Of a stretch of 64,000 nt of DNA, positions 35,170-43,925 are shown piece after piece. Source of the DNA: Anaerolineae bacterium (GTDB lineage Bacteria > Chloroflexota > Anaerolineae > Aggregatilineales > Phototrophicaceae); the NCBI GenBank assembly GCA_022822305.1, contig JAJEBY010000016.1:310001-374000 (forward strand), read 5' to 3'. The notes under the pieces were generated by a model that saw nothing but the letters and a program-made list of their open reading frames with translations, was not told the DNA's origin and made no database searches. Numbering within the stretch: position 1 is the first letter of the stretch; each line of letters opens with the position of its first letter. The translations under genes were made by a program, and so were the position numbers.

Positions 35170-36975
35170 TCAACCGGAAACGAAGAGGTCGGCTTCGCGA
35201 AACTGCATGTCGTAGAGGCGGGCATATAGACCGCGTCGCTCCATCAGTTGCTCGTGTGTGCCCAGCTCGATGATTCTCCCCCGATCCAAAACGGCAATGC
35301 GCTGGGCGATGCGAATGGTGCTCAAACGATGCGCGATGATCACGGTGGTGCGATTCAGCATCAGATTGGCCAGAGCTTCTTGCACCAGTTGCTCGCTCTC
35401 GTTATCGAGGCTGGAGGTGGCTTCGTCCAGCAGCAGAATTGCGGGATCCTTGAGCAGGGCGCGCGCGATGGCGACCCGCTGCCGTTGACCACCGCTCAGC
35501 TTGATGCCGCGGTCGCCGACGATCGTATCGTAGGCCTTGGGCAGCGCGCTAACGAAATCATGCGCATTGGCGGATTTGGCGGCCGCGATCAACTGCGCTT
35601 CACTGGCGTCTAGCTTGCCGTAGAGGATATTCTCGCGGATGCTGCCGCCGAAGAGCATGGTCTCCTGCGGCACGATGCCGATATGCGCGCGCAGGCTGGC
35701 TTGCGTCAGGGTGCGGACGTCCTGGCCATCAATCGAGATTGATCCGGAATCGGGATCATAAAAGCGGGGAATGAGGTTGAAGAGCGTGCTCTTGCCGGCG
35801 CCGCTCGGTCCTACCAGCGCGACCACCTCGCCTTCGCCGATGTTGAGGTCGACATCGCGCAATACGCGCTCCCCGTCATCGTAGGAAAAGTTGACGCCAC
35901 GCAGATCAATCGAGCCCCGCACATTTTGCAGCGCGCGCGCGTCAGGCGCGTCTTCTATCTGAGGCGCCGTATCGATGATCTCGAAGACGCGTTTGGTGGC
36001 GCCCAGGGCTTCCTGGAGCTGGGAATACAGACTGACCAAGCCGGCGAAACTGCCCGCGACTGTCAATCCGTAAATCAAGAATGCGATCAACTCGCCCGCG
36101 CTAAGACGGCCGTCCAGCACTTCGCGCCCGCCAAACCACAGCACCAATGCCAGCGCGCCGAACGCGCAAAAGCCAACTATGGGACCGAAGATCGATCGCA
36201 AGGTCAGCAGCCGCACGGCCGCGCGAAAAGCGATATCGATGGCTTTGTTGTAGCGGGAAATTTCGTAGGCTTCCCGCACGAAGCTCTTGACCTCGCGAAT
36301 GTTTTGAAAGACCTCCTCAGCCACAACCGTAGCGCCGGCGATCTCGTCCTGAACCGTGGTGCTGACGCGCCGGATGGCCGCGCCAAAGACGAAGCCGATG
36401 AGCACGATGATCGGCATCATGACGATGATGAATAGCGTCAAGCGCCAATTGAGCAAGAACATGATGACGACCGATCCGATCAAGGTCAGCGACTGCTGGA
36501 GCAAGGTGCTGACATTGCCAGTAAGGACCGTGCGCATGACAGTCACGTCGGAGGAAATGCGGCTGATCAGCTCGCCGACGCGTCGATCGATATAGAACTT
36601 GATCGACAGCGCCTGCAGATGCGCGTAAACTTCTTGCCGGATGTCGACGACGATTCGCTCGCCCACATAATTCAAGTTGTAGGTCTGGACGAACGACGCC
36701 AAGGAACGACACAGGAAAACCGCGAGCAGCAAAAGCGTGATCGAATCCAGCAAGAGCAAATCGGCATCAGCAAAAACTGAATCCACCACATCGCGAATGA
36801 CAGCCGGAAAGACCAGGCTCAGTCCCGCGCTGCCGATCAAACCCAACAGCGCCAGGGAGAGCCTCAGCTTGTAGGGCAGGAGGTAGGCGATCAGGCGTCT
36901 CCAGGGAACCGGCCTATCCGGAATCGGACGCTCGCCTGTATCAGTTGCGGCGGATCCGCGACGTATCTGAATCAT
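35170..36975 (-). CDS. ABC exporter half-transporter (MsbA/lipid-exporter-like)
   Basis: A 601-residue homodimer-type ABC exporter. Six membrane helices occupy residues about 30-320. The ATPase has Walker A GPSGAGKST, Q-loop IGIVPQETMLF, signature LSGGQRQRVA and Walker B AILLLDEATS with a normal catalytic Glu. Both ATP sites should be active, unlike the tandem pair at 19202-22844. It starts three bases after the stop of the GH63-like glycosidase. This, plus nearby lipoprotein and methyltransferase genes, suggests export of a cell-surface molecule. The substrate is unknown. Confidence 0.95.
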   Translation of the reverse strand: MIQIRRGSAATDTGERPIPDRPVPWRRLIAYLLPYKLRLSLALLGLIGSAGLSLVFPAVIRDVVDSVFADADLLLLDSITLLLLAVFLCRSLASFVQTYNLNYVGERIVVDIRQEVYAHLQALSIKFYIDRRVGELISRISSDVTVMRTVLTGNVSTLLQQSLTLIGSVVIMFLLNWRLTLFIIVMMPIIVLIGFVFGAAIRRVSTTVQDEIAGATVVAEEVFQNIREVKSFVREAYEISRYNKAIDIAFRAAVRLLTLRSIFGPIVGFCAFGALALVLWFGGREVLDGRLSAGELIAFLIYGLTVAGSFAGLVSLYSQLQEALGATKRVFEIIDTAPQIEDAPDARALQNVRGSIDLRGVNFSYDDGERVLRDVDLNIGEGEVVALVGPSGAGKSTLFNLIPRFYDPDSGSISIDGQDVRTLTQASLRAHIGIVPQETMLFGGSIRENILYGKLDASEAQLIAAAKSANAHDFVSALPKAYDTIVGDRGIKLSGGQRQRVAIARALLKDPAILLLDEATSSLDNESEQLVQEALANLMLNRTTVIIAHRLSTIRIAQRIAVLDRGRIIELGTHEQLMERRGLYARLYDMQFREADLFVSG

Positions 36976-36978
36976 CGC

Positions 36979-39594
36979 TCAAGACTGTCTATCGTCAGGC
37001 TCGGCAGCGTCAACATCTTCGACATCGCCATCGCCAATATCGTCTTCGGCTGCGGTTTCGGTCGTATCCGATGACGGCTCAGCGTCGAGACGGATGACCA
37101 CGTTGCTGTCATCGGCTTCGTCGGGAGGGAGCGGCGATTCCGGCAAGCGTGATTCGGGCGCCGCCTCCTCGGTCGCCGGTGGCGCCGTCGGATCAACTAG
37201 CGCGCGCCACTCGATATTGGCGGGCAACGTTTCGCTATGACCGGACGGAAACTCAACCCGGATGCCATCCGCGTCGCGCTCAACCCTCACGCCGTGCTGT
37301 TCGATCCGAATCGGCTCGGCCCAGGTGAAGTCGCCGCCAACCCAAGCCTTGCTCGATGACACAATTCGAACGCCGATCACCTCGTGCAAGAGTCCCAGGG
37401 GAACGATGCCGCCGACGTGGTGATCTTCCCCGAATCCCTGGTATTCGTCGGCATGGTAAAACTGCGACAGAAAGCCGTCGCGCTTCAAAATCTGACTCAA
37501 ACTTTCCAGGACGCGTTTGACCAGTTGTGTGGCTTCGCGCCGAAAGCCGGACTTGACCATGCCTTCGCCGATCAGCGACAGCCAGTAGATCCAGAGACCG
37601 CCGCCGCCGCGCCCGTTGGACGGATCGAAATTGCGATCGGCCGCGCTGACCATGGTCAGGCCATTGGTCCGCCAAAAGTGCTTCTCGTCCATCGCCAGTT
37701 CGACCAGCGCTTTTGCTCGCTTTTCAGGCAGCGCGCCGGTAACCAGCGGCAGCAAGTGATTGATATCCAACCGTCCGCAATCAATCGTTTGCGCGTGAAC
37801 TTTGTAGACACGGCTTAGACCATCCACTTCAATCGAATCGACGAAGGACAGCGGGCGGTCGCTGATATAGGCGCCTTGGCGGTTGTGCCACAGAATCTCG
37901 TCGACATCCGCTTCAATCCGGCAGTCAGCGCCATGCTCGTCTCTGCCTATCAGCCGCAGCCGGATGCGCGGACGTTGGCTGACGCCGCCGACGATGCGAA
38001 TGGCGACGCGATTGGCGGGAGAAAGCTCGCGCGCTATGGTATGCAGCTGATCGCCAGCGCCGCCGTACAACAATTCGATGCCCTCGCTAGTCTGGTGCGA
38101 ATCGCGATCGCGATAGCAGTAACGGCTGCCGTTCCAGAATTCTTCCAGCTGCGCGCCCAGTTGCTCCAGCCGCTTTTGCAAGCCGTCCAGGGCATTGCTC
38201 TTGAGAACCCGCGCCATTGCTACGAGCGCTTCGGATTCGGAAATCAGATATGCCAACAGGTCCGGCGTCTCCATCTGGCGAATATCCGCGCCCTGCGCCC
38301 AGCCTTGTCCCGTGCCAAAGGTGGGAAAGGCGACGTAACCCGTTTGACGTTCTGATTGCCACTCCGGCGCGCCATCGCCATCGGCATCGTGATCGTCATG
38401 CAGCCAGCGCTCGAAGAAACTCAGTAGCTTGGGAAACGCTTCGGCCAGGAACGTCTCGTCTTCCGTCTGGACGTATACTTGCCAGGTCAGGCGCGCCAGC
38501 AGCGGCATCATCAACAGCCCCTGTCGTTGACCGGCCAACCCGGGTTGGCGATCGACGAAACCGGAAACGTCCTGAGTGGCGAGGTAATTGCGGATGATGC
38601 CGGTGGCGATCTCGGGATCGATGCTGGCCAGCGCCGGCGCAATCAAGTGGGCGAGGGCAGGATCCTGACCGGACCAGGCGCGAATATGGTCAGTCCCGTC
38701 GCCCCGGCGGCTCCAGCCGCGATTGGTGACGCGATTGGCGACGAATGACGCCTGCGGCAGCTGGTCCCTGCCCTGCATGATCGACTTCAACAGGAGGGCA
38801 TACGAATAGTCGAGGGTCAGATCCCAACTATCGTTTCCGGTATAGATCCTGGGTACCGCGGCCGCTTCTCGGTCGATACGTTCGAAGTAAGGCGTCCAGG
38901 GACGCGACATCCAATTCATCGCGACGCTGTGCGAATCCGTTATTTCATTGAAAGCGGCTGTGACGAAGGGCACGCGCGCGCTTTGGCCGGGCGCCAAAGA
39001 CAACTTTAGACCCAGCTTGGGGCTGCTGATGCGTCCGCCGTAGATGTCATGCGAAGCGCCCTCAAGCGTGACGACCGGGTTGAGCCTCCCGATCTGTCCC
39101 AGGTGCAGCGCCAGGCTGTAATCACCCAGGGTCAACACATTGAGCTTGCGAGCGCGATCGTTGGTGGCGACATGTCCGAAGAGCTCGAGTTGCACTTGCA
39201 GCGATTCGCTGCCGTCGTTGGTCAGGTTGAATTCGCCGCCGGCGGCACGAGATTCCATCACCCAGAAGTTCGCGACCAACCGCAGCTGCGCGGTGATCTG
39301 CGCCTGGACGCGCAAGAAATTGGGGGCGAAATGGGCGACGAACGGGGCCTCGGCGTATTGTCGCTCCTGATAGATCTGCCGATCGCCGACCCGCCACATC
39401 GGCGCCAGGCTGACCAGGCCGGCGCGACCGCCGTATCGCGTCTGATACGCCAGCGCCGCTCGATCGCCGACGCCTAGCTCGACCGACCAGGCTTGATCAT
39501 CGGCGTAATCTGTGCGCGACATACGCGCATCGGCGGCCAATTGAATCTCAAATGCTGACGCGGCGTCGAGGCTGTAGCGGCGAAGATTACGCAT
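36979..39594 (-). CDS. GH63-like (six-hairpin) glycoside hydrolase with acidic tail
   Basis: An 871-residue protein without an obvious signal peptide. An N-terminal beta-sandwich (residues about 1-230) precedes an (alpha/alpha)6 barrel. DHDADGDGAPEWQSE, AWSGQDPALAHLI and NGRGGGGLWIYWLSLIGEG are GH63/MGL-type landmarks, a group that cleaves alpha-glucosides or mannosyl/glucosylglycerate. The last ~90 residues are Pro/Glu/Asp-rich and disordered. It precedes the ABC exporter by three bases and follows a lipoprotein gene by 23, so it belongs to one operon. The specific substrate is not readable. Confidence 0.8.
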   Translation of the reverse strand: MRNLRRYSLDAASAFEIQLAADARMSRTDYADDQAWSVELGVGDRAALAYQTRYGGRAGLVSLAPMWRVGDRQIYQERQYAEAPFVAHFAPNFLRVQAQITAQLRLVANFWVMESRAAGGEFNLTNDGSESLQVQLELFGHVATNDRARKLNVLTLGDYSLALHLGQIGRLNPVVTLEGASHDIYGGRISSPKLGLKLSLAPGQSARVPFVTAAFNEITDSHSVAMNWMSRPWTPYFERIDREAAAVPRIYTGNDSWDLTLDYSYALLLKSIMQGRDQLPQASFVANRVTNRGWSRRGDGTDHIRAWSGQDPALAHLIAPALASIDPEIATGIIRNYLATQDVSGFVDRQPGLAGQRQGLLMMPLLARLTWQVYVQTEDETFLAEAFPKLLSFFERWLHDDHDADGDGAPEWQSERQTGYVAFPTFGTGQGWAQGADIRQMETPDLLAYLISESEALVAMARVLKSNALDGLQKRLEQLGAQLEEFWNGSRYCYRDRDSHQTSEGIELLYGGAGDQLHTIARELSPANRVAIRIVGGVSQRPRIRLRLIGRDEHGADCRIEADVDEILWHNRQGAYISDRPLSFVDSIEVDGLSRVYKVHAQTIDCGRLDINHLLPLVTGALPEKRAKALVELAMDEKHFWRTNGLTMVSAADRNFDPSNGRGGGGLWIYWLSLIGEGMVKSGFRREATQLVKRVLESLSQILKRDGFLSQFYHADEYQGFGEDHHVGGIVPLGLLHEVIGVRIVSSSKAWVGGDFTWAEPIRIEQHGVRVERDADGIRVEFPSGHSETLPANIEWRALVDPTAPPATEEAAPESRLPESPLPPDEADDSNVVIRLDAEPSSDTTETAAEDDIGDGDVEDVDAAEPDDRQS

Positions 39595-39617
39595 TAATGA
39601 CGGTCCTTGGTCGGCGC

Positions 39618-40250
39618 CTATTCGACGATCTGCCAGCTGGAATCCGGTTCATTGAAGCGAAAGACATCGTCGTACATACTCTCGACCAGATGATAGCCGG
39701 GGGCCGCGACATAAACATTGCCGTCGCTGACTTCGCCGCCATGATGATATTCATAACGGGTGGTGTGGCCCAACTCGTCTTCCAGCGCCCAACCGATGGC
39801 CGTGCGCACCTCGAGGTTCTCTCGCCACAGTTTGCCGAAGCCGCGGATTGGCTGCAGCATGCCCTCGGGAGCGGTGATGTCGGGATCGTATTCAGCATCG
39901 CCTTCAGTAAACGTATCATCGTATATGGACCAGATGTTTTCGCCCTCGTCGTTGACCGTCAGCAGCCAGATCTGTTGGTTGGGTTGCAGCCAGAACATCC
40001 AGCCTTCTTCAAAGCGCTGCTCCGCTATGTAAATGGCGCCAATGACCGGCGTCGGGAAGGGATCCGGAGTCGGCGTCAAAGTTGGCGTCGAGGTGGGCGC
40101 CGCTTCCGTGGCAGCCATCGCCGCCTGGAATGTTGCTGTCACATTGAAATCCGGAGTCGCGGTCACGATGACTATCCGCTCGGACTGACAGGCGGTGGAC
40201 ACAAGCAGCAAGAGACAGACGGTGGATAACAGACGCGGCAAGAACGACAT
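39618..40250 (-). CDS. Lipoprotein with Thr/Pro linker, unknown function
   Basis: Start set at ATG 40250 (an in-frame start at 40265 is less likely), about 210 residues. A signal peptide ends in the lipobox VSTAC, so Cys is expected to be lipidated. Residues about 25-65 form a flexible Ala/Thr/Pro linker (TPTLTPTPDPFPTP). The rest is a small domain with repeated aromatic, Asp-rich strands (WMFWLQPNQQIWLLT, WSIYDDTF) and no known catalytic motif. Such Thr-Pro lipoproteins are frequent in Anaerolineae. It is first in the operon leading into the glycosidase, and a promoter candidate lies just upstream. Confidence 0.87.
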   Translation of the reverse strand: MSFLPRLLSTVCLLLLVSTACQSERIVIVTATPDFNVTATFQAAMAATEAAPTSTPTLTPTPDPFPTPVIGAIYIAEQRFEEGWMFWLQPNQQIWLLTVNDEGENIWSIYDDTFTEGDAEYDPDITAPEGMLQPIRGFGKLWRENLEVRTAIGWALEDELGHTTRYEYHHGGEVSDGNVYVAAPGYHLVESMYDDVFRFNEPDSSWQIVE

Positions 40251-40292
40251 TGAAGGGCGCTCCATCGACTGGAATTGAAATGGGCTACAGGT

Positions 40293-40320
40293 ATTGTATC
40301 AAAGGGGCACTGAACCGCAA
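40293..40320 (-). promoter_or_regulatory. Promoter candidate for the lipoprotein/glycosidase/ABC operon
   Basis: On the minus strand, TTGCGG (40315-40320) and TACAAT (40293-40298) are spaced by 16 bases, placing a start about 30-40 bases before ATG 40250. The -35 is imperfect. Confidence 0.5.
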
Positions 40321-40467
40321 GCGCATCGGATTCACGCTATTATATGCTTTCCATTTACTCCATTTACGTTGTCTCGCTGTCAACGTCGCGGCCAAGAGAA
40401 GCGGCTTCACAATCGCAGCGGGGATCAGTATCATCCCTGGGCAAGTCGGCATAACGAAAGGTCACCG

Positions 40468-40788
40468 TTGAGCCAGCGACCGGCAAGCATCACACTGGAC
40501 AAAACCAAGGCGTATCTCGAAATCACCTGGGATGACGGTTTGGTCAGCCGCTACCCGCTATCGCATCTGCGCGAGGCCTGCCCCTGCGTCGAATGCCGCG
40601 GAGGCCACGCCAACATGGGTCTGGAACACGCGCCGCAAGACATCCTCAAACTGGCGCCGTGCCGTTCCTACGCCATCATCGACCTGAGCCCGGTAGGCAA
40701 TTATGCCCTGCAACCGACCTGGGATGATGGTCACGGCACCGGCATTTATACCTGGGAGTATCTGCGCCTCATCTCTCCGCAAGGATGA
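40468..40788 (+). CDS. DUF971 (GBBH-like N-terminal domain) protein
   Basis: TTG at 40468, with AAAGG six bases upstream, gives a 106-residue protein. Longer in-frame extensions upstream have no family counterpart. It contains the DUF971/GBBH-like fold: LEITWDDGLVSRYPLSHLREACPCVEC, then VGNYALQPTWDDGHGTGIYTWEYLR. The paired Cys in ACPCVEC fit a metal site, as in the N-terminus of gamma-butyrobetaine hydroxylase and in stand-alone bacterial members. Some members have been linked to iron-sulfur or carrier functions, but none is shown here. It diverges from the lipoprotein and precedes the malE promoter. Confidence 0.9.
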   Translation: MSQRPASITLDKTKAYLEITWDDGLVSRYPLSHLREACPCVECRGGHANMGLEHAPQDILKLAPCRSYAIIDLSPVGNYALQPTWDDGHGTGIYTWEYLRLISPQG

Positions 40789-40931
40789 CGCGCGCCACGA
40801 CATTTGCGCTCAATACACCGGAACCGAATTCATATTGCGCTCGATAACGCGATAGTCTGATTCGCGCGCCTGCGCGGTCGTTTGCCGTCTGCCGCGTCGA
40901 TTCTTGTATGGATGAATTCAGCATCAGACCG

Positions 40932-40956
40932 TATAATGCGTCCGTCACATTTGTGA
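40932..40956 (+). promoter_or_regulatory. malE promoter -10 and overlapping palindromic operator candidate
   Basis: TATAAT (40932-40937) is followed by the perfect inverted repeat TCACA-TT-TGTGA (40945-40956), positioned at about the start of transcription of the sugar transporter. No good -35 was found. A repeat at the start site fits repression by a LacI- or XRE-type regulator; it is inverted relative to a CRP site, whose half-sites run TGTGA-N6-TCACA. Confidence 0.5.
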
Positions 40957-40995
40957 TGCTTTTCTCAAGCCAGAATCAAGATGAAGGATACGATC

Positions 40996-42183
40996 ATGAG
41001 AATCAAACGAATTGCATTGCTCATCGCGCTGGTAGTGATGATAGCGGCGCCGGCTTCCGCGCAGGATGACGCGCTTACCATCTGGGCGGACGACACGCGC
41101 GCGCCAATTCTGGAAGAATTGGGAGCGGAATTCGAAGCCGAATTCGGCGTCCCGGTAGTTGTGGACGAGTTGGGATTCGGCGATATTCGCGATCAATTCA
41201 AGACCGCCGCCCCGGCCGGCGAAGGTCCTGACCTGATCATCGGCGCGCACGATTGGCTGGGCGAGTTGGCGGTCAACGGCTTGCTTGCCGAAATCGACGT
41301 GTCGGATGTTGCCGATCAATTCTTGCCGGCGTCTTTGTCCGCTTTTGTCTATGAGGGCGTGCAGTATGGTCTGCCGTATGCGGCGGAAAATGTCGCCTTC
41401 ATCCGCAACGCCGACCTGGTGCCGGAGAATCCGGAAACCTGGGATGACGTGCGCAGCGTCAGCGAGCAGTTGATCGCGGATGGCGAATCTACCTATGGTT
41501 TCATCATGTTCGACAACAATCCCTACCACTTCTTCCCGTTGCAGACCGCATTCGGCGGTTATGTCTTTGGCTTGACAGATGAGGGCTACGATCCCGGCGA
41601 TGTCGGCATTGACAGCGACGGTTCGATCGCCGCCGCCGCCTATATTGAAGCCTACGGCAGCGACGGACTGATGCCGTCCGGCATCGATTACGATGTCATG
41701 CACACCATGTTTGAATCCGGCGACGCGGCCATGATCATCACTGGTCCTTGGGCCATCCCGCGCATCGAAGAATCCGGCGTGAACTTTGTGGTGGCCGGCA
41801 TCCCGGCCGGGCCCGGCGGCAGCGGCAAACCCTTCCTGGGCGTACAAGGATTCATGGTTAGCGCTTTCAGCGAGAATCAGCTGCTGGCGGAAGCTTTCCT
41901 CTTTGATTACATTGCCACAAACGAGGCGATGGCGTCCTTGTACAGCGCCGATCCGCGTCCGCCCGCTTTCCTGGAAACCCGGGACAGCCTGGAAGACGAG
42001 GTCATGCTTGGCTTCGTCGCGGCGGGAACCGAGGGGCTGGCGATGCCCGCCATTCCGGAAATGTCTTCGGTATGGACCGCCTGGGGCGGCGCCATGGAAT
42101 TGGTGCGCACCGGTGAGCTGAGCGCCGAAGAAGCCTTCTCCAATGCCGGTGAGCAGATCCGCGCGCTGATTGAAGGCGAGTAG
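40996..42183 (+). CDS. malE: Maltose/maltodextrin-type ABC transporter substrate-binding protein
   Basis: ATG 40996, with AAGGA seven bases before it, gives a signal peptide ending ASAQ and a mature protein of about 370 residues; an ATG at 40981 is also possible. The fold is type I of the maltose-binding class: LTIWADDTR at strand 1, PDLIIGAHDWLGELAVNGLLAEID, GLPYAAENVAFIRN and GDAAMIITGPWAIPRIEESGVNFVVAGIP. It lacks a lipobox, which is unusual for a Gram-positive-like envelope and suggests a periplasm or anchored partner. A terminator follows before malF, the common device to make binding protein exceed permease. Ligand could be maltodextrin or another alpha-glucoside. Confidence 0.93.
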   Translation: MRIKRIALLIALVVMIAAPASAQDDALTIWADDTRAPILEELGAEFEAEFGVPVVVDELGFGDIRDQFKTAAPAGEGPDLIIGAHDWLGELAVNGLLAEIDVSDVADQFLPASLSAFVYEGVQYGLPYAAENVAFIRNADLVPENPETWDDVRSVSEQLIADGESTYGFIMFDNNPYHFFPLQTAFGGYVFGLTDEGYDPGDVGIDSDGSIAAAAYIEAYGSDGLMPSGIDYDVMHTMFESGDAAMIITGPWAIPRIEESGVNFVVAGIPAGPGGSGKPFLGVQGFMVSAFSENQLLAEAFLFDYIATNEAMASLYSADPRPPAFLETRDSLEDEVMLGFVAAGTEGLAMPAIPEMSSVWTAWGGAMELVRTGELSAEEAFSNAGEQIRALIEGE

Positions 42184-42230
42184 TAGGTTAGTCTGCTTGC
42201 ATTGCAACCGAAGAACTGGCACAATTTGTG

Positions 42231-42264
42231 GCGGGGGATGACCGAGACGGCATCCCCCGCTTTT
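42231..42264 (+). terminator. Strong hairpin-T attenuator between malE and malF
   Basis: A perfect 10-base stem, GCGGGGGATG (42231-42240) with CATCCCCCGC (42251-42260), is followed by TTTT. Partial termination here would give high malE and low permease levels, as known for other binding-protein operons. Confidence 0.92.
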
Positions 42265-42332
42265 GTACCCGCGCTCGCTGCTAGCAGAAAGGAAGACGCG
42301 TACCCGAGAAACGCGGTACGTCGGCGCCAACT

Positions 42333-43925
42333 ATGGCAACACTCGCGCTGAACGAAAAACCAAAGCGATCTGCTTTTGACGCGCGCACGCTTTTGCGCCT
42401 GGGCGTCACTTATATTGCACTGGCAATTTTGGATGCCATGGCCTTGTTCCTCGTTTATGCGTTTGCGTCCGACGGCGTCTGGGAATTGGCCATCACCGTC
42501 GGCGTTATCACGCTCATTGTCAATGTCATCAACCTGCGCGGCGATTTATATCCGCTGCGCTGGATATCGCCGGCGCTCGCCTTGATGGGATTGATGGTGG
42601 TGTTCCCGATCATATATACCGTTTACGTTTCGCTGACCAATTACGGCGACGGCAATTTGCTCACCAAGCAGCAAGTCATCAATCGCCTCGCGCAAGAAAT
42701 CTATCTCCCCGAAGGCGGCAAGGTCTATCTCTGGAGTTTGTATCAGGAGGGCGAAGGCAATTTCGCGCTCTGGCTGACCGACGAAAATGACGGAGACAAT
42801 TATTATTTTGCGACGCTAGGCAACTTCGAGGCGGTGGATTCTATTGACCCTGGAGCGGATTTGCCCGAAGTTTATCAGGGTTATCGCCAGCTGAGCCGGG
42901 GGGAGGCGCTGCGAGCGAGTGGAGAAGCGCAAGCGCTTGTCTTTGGCGCGGCGGAAGCGCCAATCGGCATTGCCAGCAGGAAGCAGGCCGGCGAATTCGC
43001 CCAGCGCTATGTATTCCAGCCCGAGAACGATGCGGTCTTTGATCACGAGCTGCAATCGCTTTTTCACGCCAATTACGAAACCGGTCAATTCGAGAATGAT
43101 GAAGGAAATACGCTGTTGACCGGCTTCATCAGCGGCATTGGTCTGGAGAACTATATTCGCTTCATCAACAGTCCAGCGCTCAGCGGACCGCTTGTGCGCA
43201 TCTTCGCCTGGACCATCGGTTTCTCCCTGGCATCAGTGGCGTCCACCTTCTGCGTCGGATTGCTCTTCGCCTTGCTCTTGCAGAACAAGCGCATTCCGTA
43301 TCGCAAGGCGTTTCGCACGCTGTTGATCGTTCCTTACGCGATACCGGGCCTGATCTCGGTGGCGATCTGGAAGGGCATGCTAAATCCCAACCTTGGTATC
43401 ATCCCGAATGCCTTCGTTTCGCTGGGACTGGAACCACCGCCTTTTTTCATTGATCCGGGCTGGGCCAAATTCGGCATCCTGATGATTAATCTTTGGCTGG
43501 GGTATCCCTATTTCATGCTCGTTTGCAGTGGCGCGCTGGCCTCGATCCCATCCGATATGTACGAAGCCGCCGAGGTCGACGGCGCCAATTGGTGGGATAA
43601 ATTCCGCAGCCTGACCCTGCCGATGCTGCTGGTGGCCGTTGGCCCCCTGCTGATAGCATCTTTCACCTACAACTTCAACAACTTTGTTCTCATCGAGACG
43701 TATGACGAAGGCGGCCCTCCCATGGCGGATGCGGGCGTGGTGCCGGCCGGGCACACCGATATCCTCATCAGCTTCGCCTTCCGATTAGCCTTCGGTGGCG
43801 GTCGCGGCGCTGATTTCGGACTGGCTTCCGCTATCACCATCATCATCTTCGCTCTGGTCGCCGGCGTGACCCTGCTTCAGTTCCGCGTGACCAAGGGCTG
43901 GGAGGAGACCTCTGAAAATGTATAG
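42333..43925 (+). CDS. malF: Maltose-type ABC transporter permease MalF with large periplasmic loop
   Basis: A 530-residue permease. After two or three N-terminal helices a ~180-residue hydrophilic loop (about 105-270) corresponds in position to the P2 loop of E. coli MalF (514 aa), which contacts the binding protein. The core of six helices follows, with the EAA loop YEAAEVDGANWWDKFRSLTLPML for contact with the ATPase. It imports sugar delivered by MalE. The end overlaps the malG start by eight bases. No ATPase (malK) is in the window, so a shared ATPase encoded elsewhere is likely. Confidence 0.95.
   Translation: MATLALNEKPKRSAFDARTLLRLGVTYIALAILDAMALFLVYAFASDGVWELAITVGVITLIVNVINLRGDLYPLRWISPALALMGLMVVFPIIYTVYVSLTNYGDGNLLTKQQVINRLAQEIYLPEGGKVYLWSLYQEGEGNFALWLTDENDGDNYYFATLGNFEAVDSIDPGADLPEVYQGYRQLSRGEALRASGEAQALVFGAAEAPIGIASRKQAGEFAQRYVFQPENDAVFDHELQSLFHANYETGQFENDEGNTLLTGFISGIGLENYIRFINSPALSGPLVRIFAWTIGFSLASVASTFCVGLLFALLLQNKRIPYRKAFRTLLIVPYAIPGLISVAIWKGMLNPNLGIIPNAFVSLGLEPPPFFIDPGWAKFGILMINLWLGYPYFMLVCSGALASIPSDMYEAAEVDGANWWDKFRSLTLPMLLVAVGPLLIASFTYNFNNFVLIETYDEGGPPMADAGVVPAGHTDILISFAFRLAFGGGRGADFGLASAITIIIFALVAGVTLLQFRVTKGWEETSENV

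Noticed and set aside
40945..40956. CRP binding site
   Set aside because: The half-sites are in reverse order (TCACA before TGTGA) and only two bases apart, so it does not fit CRP; kept as a generic operator candidate.
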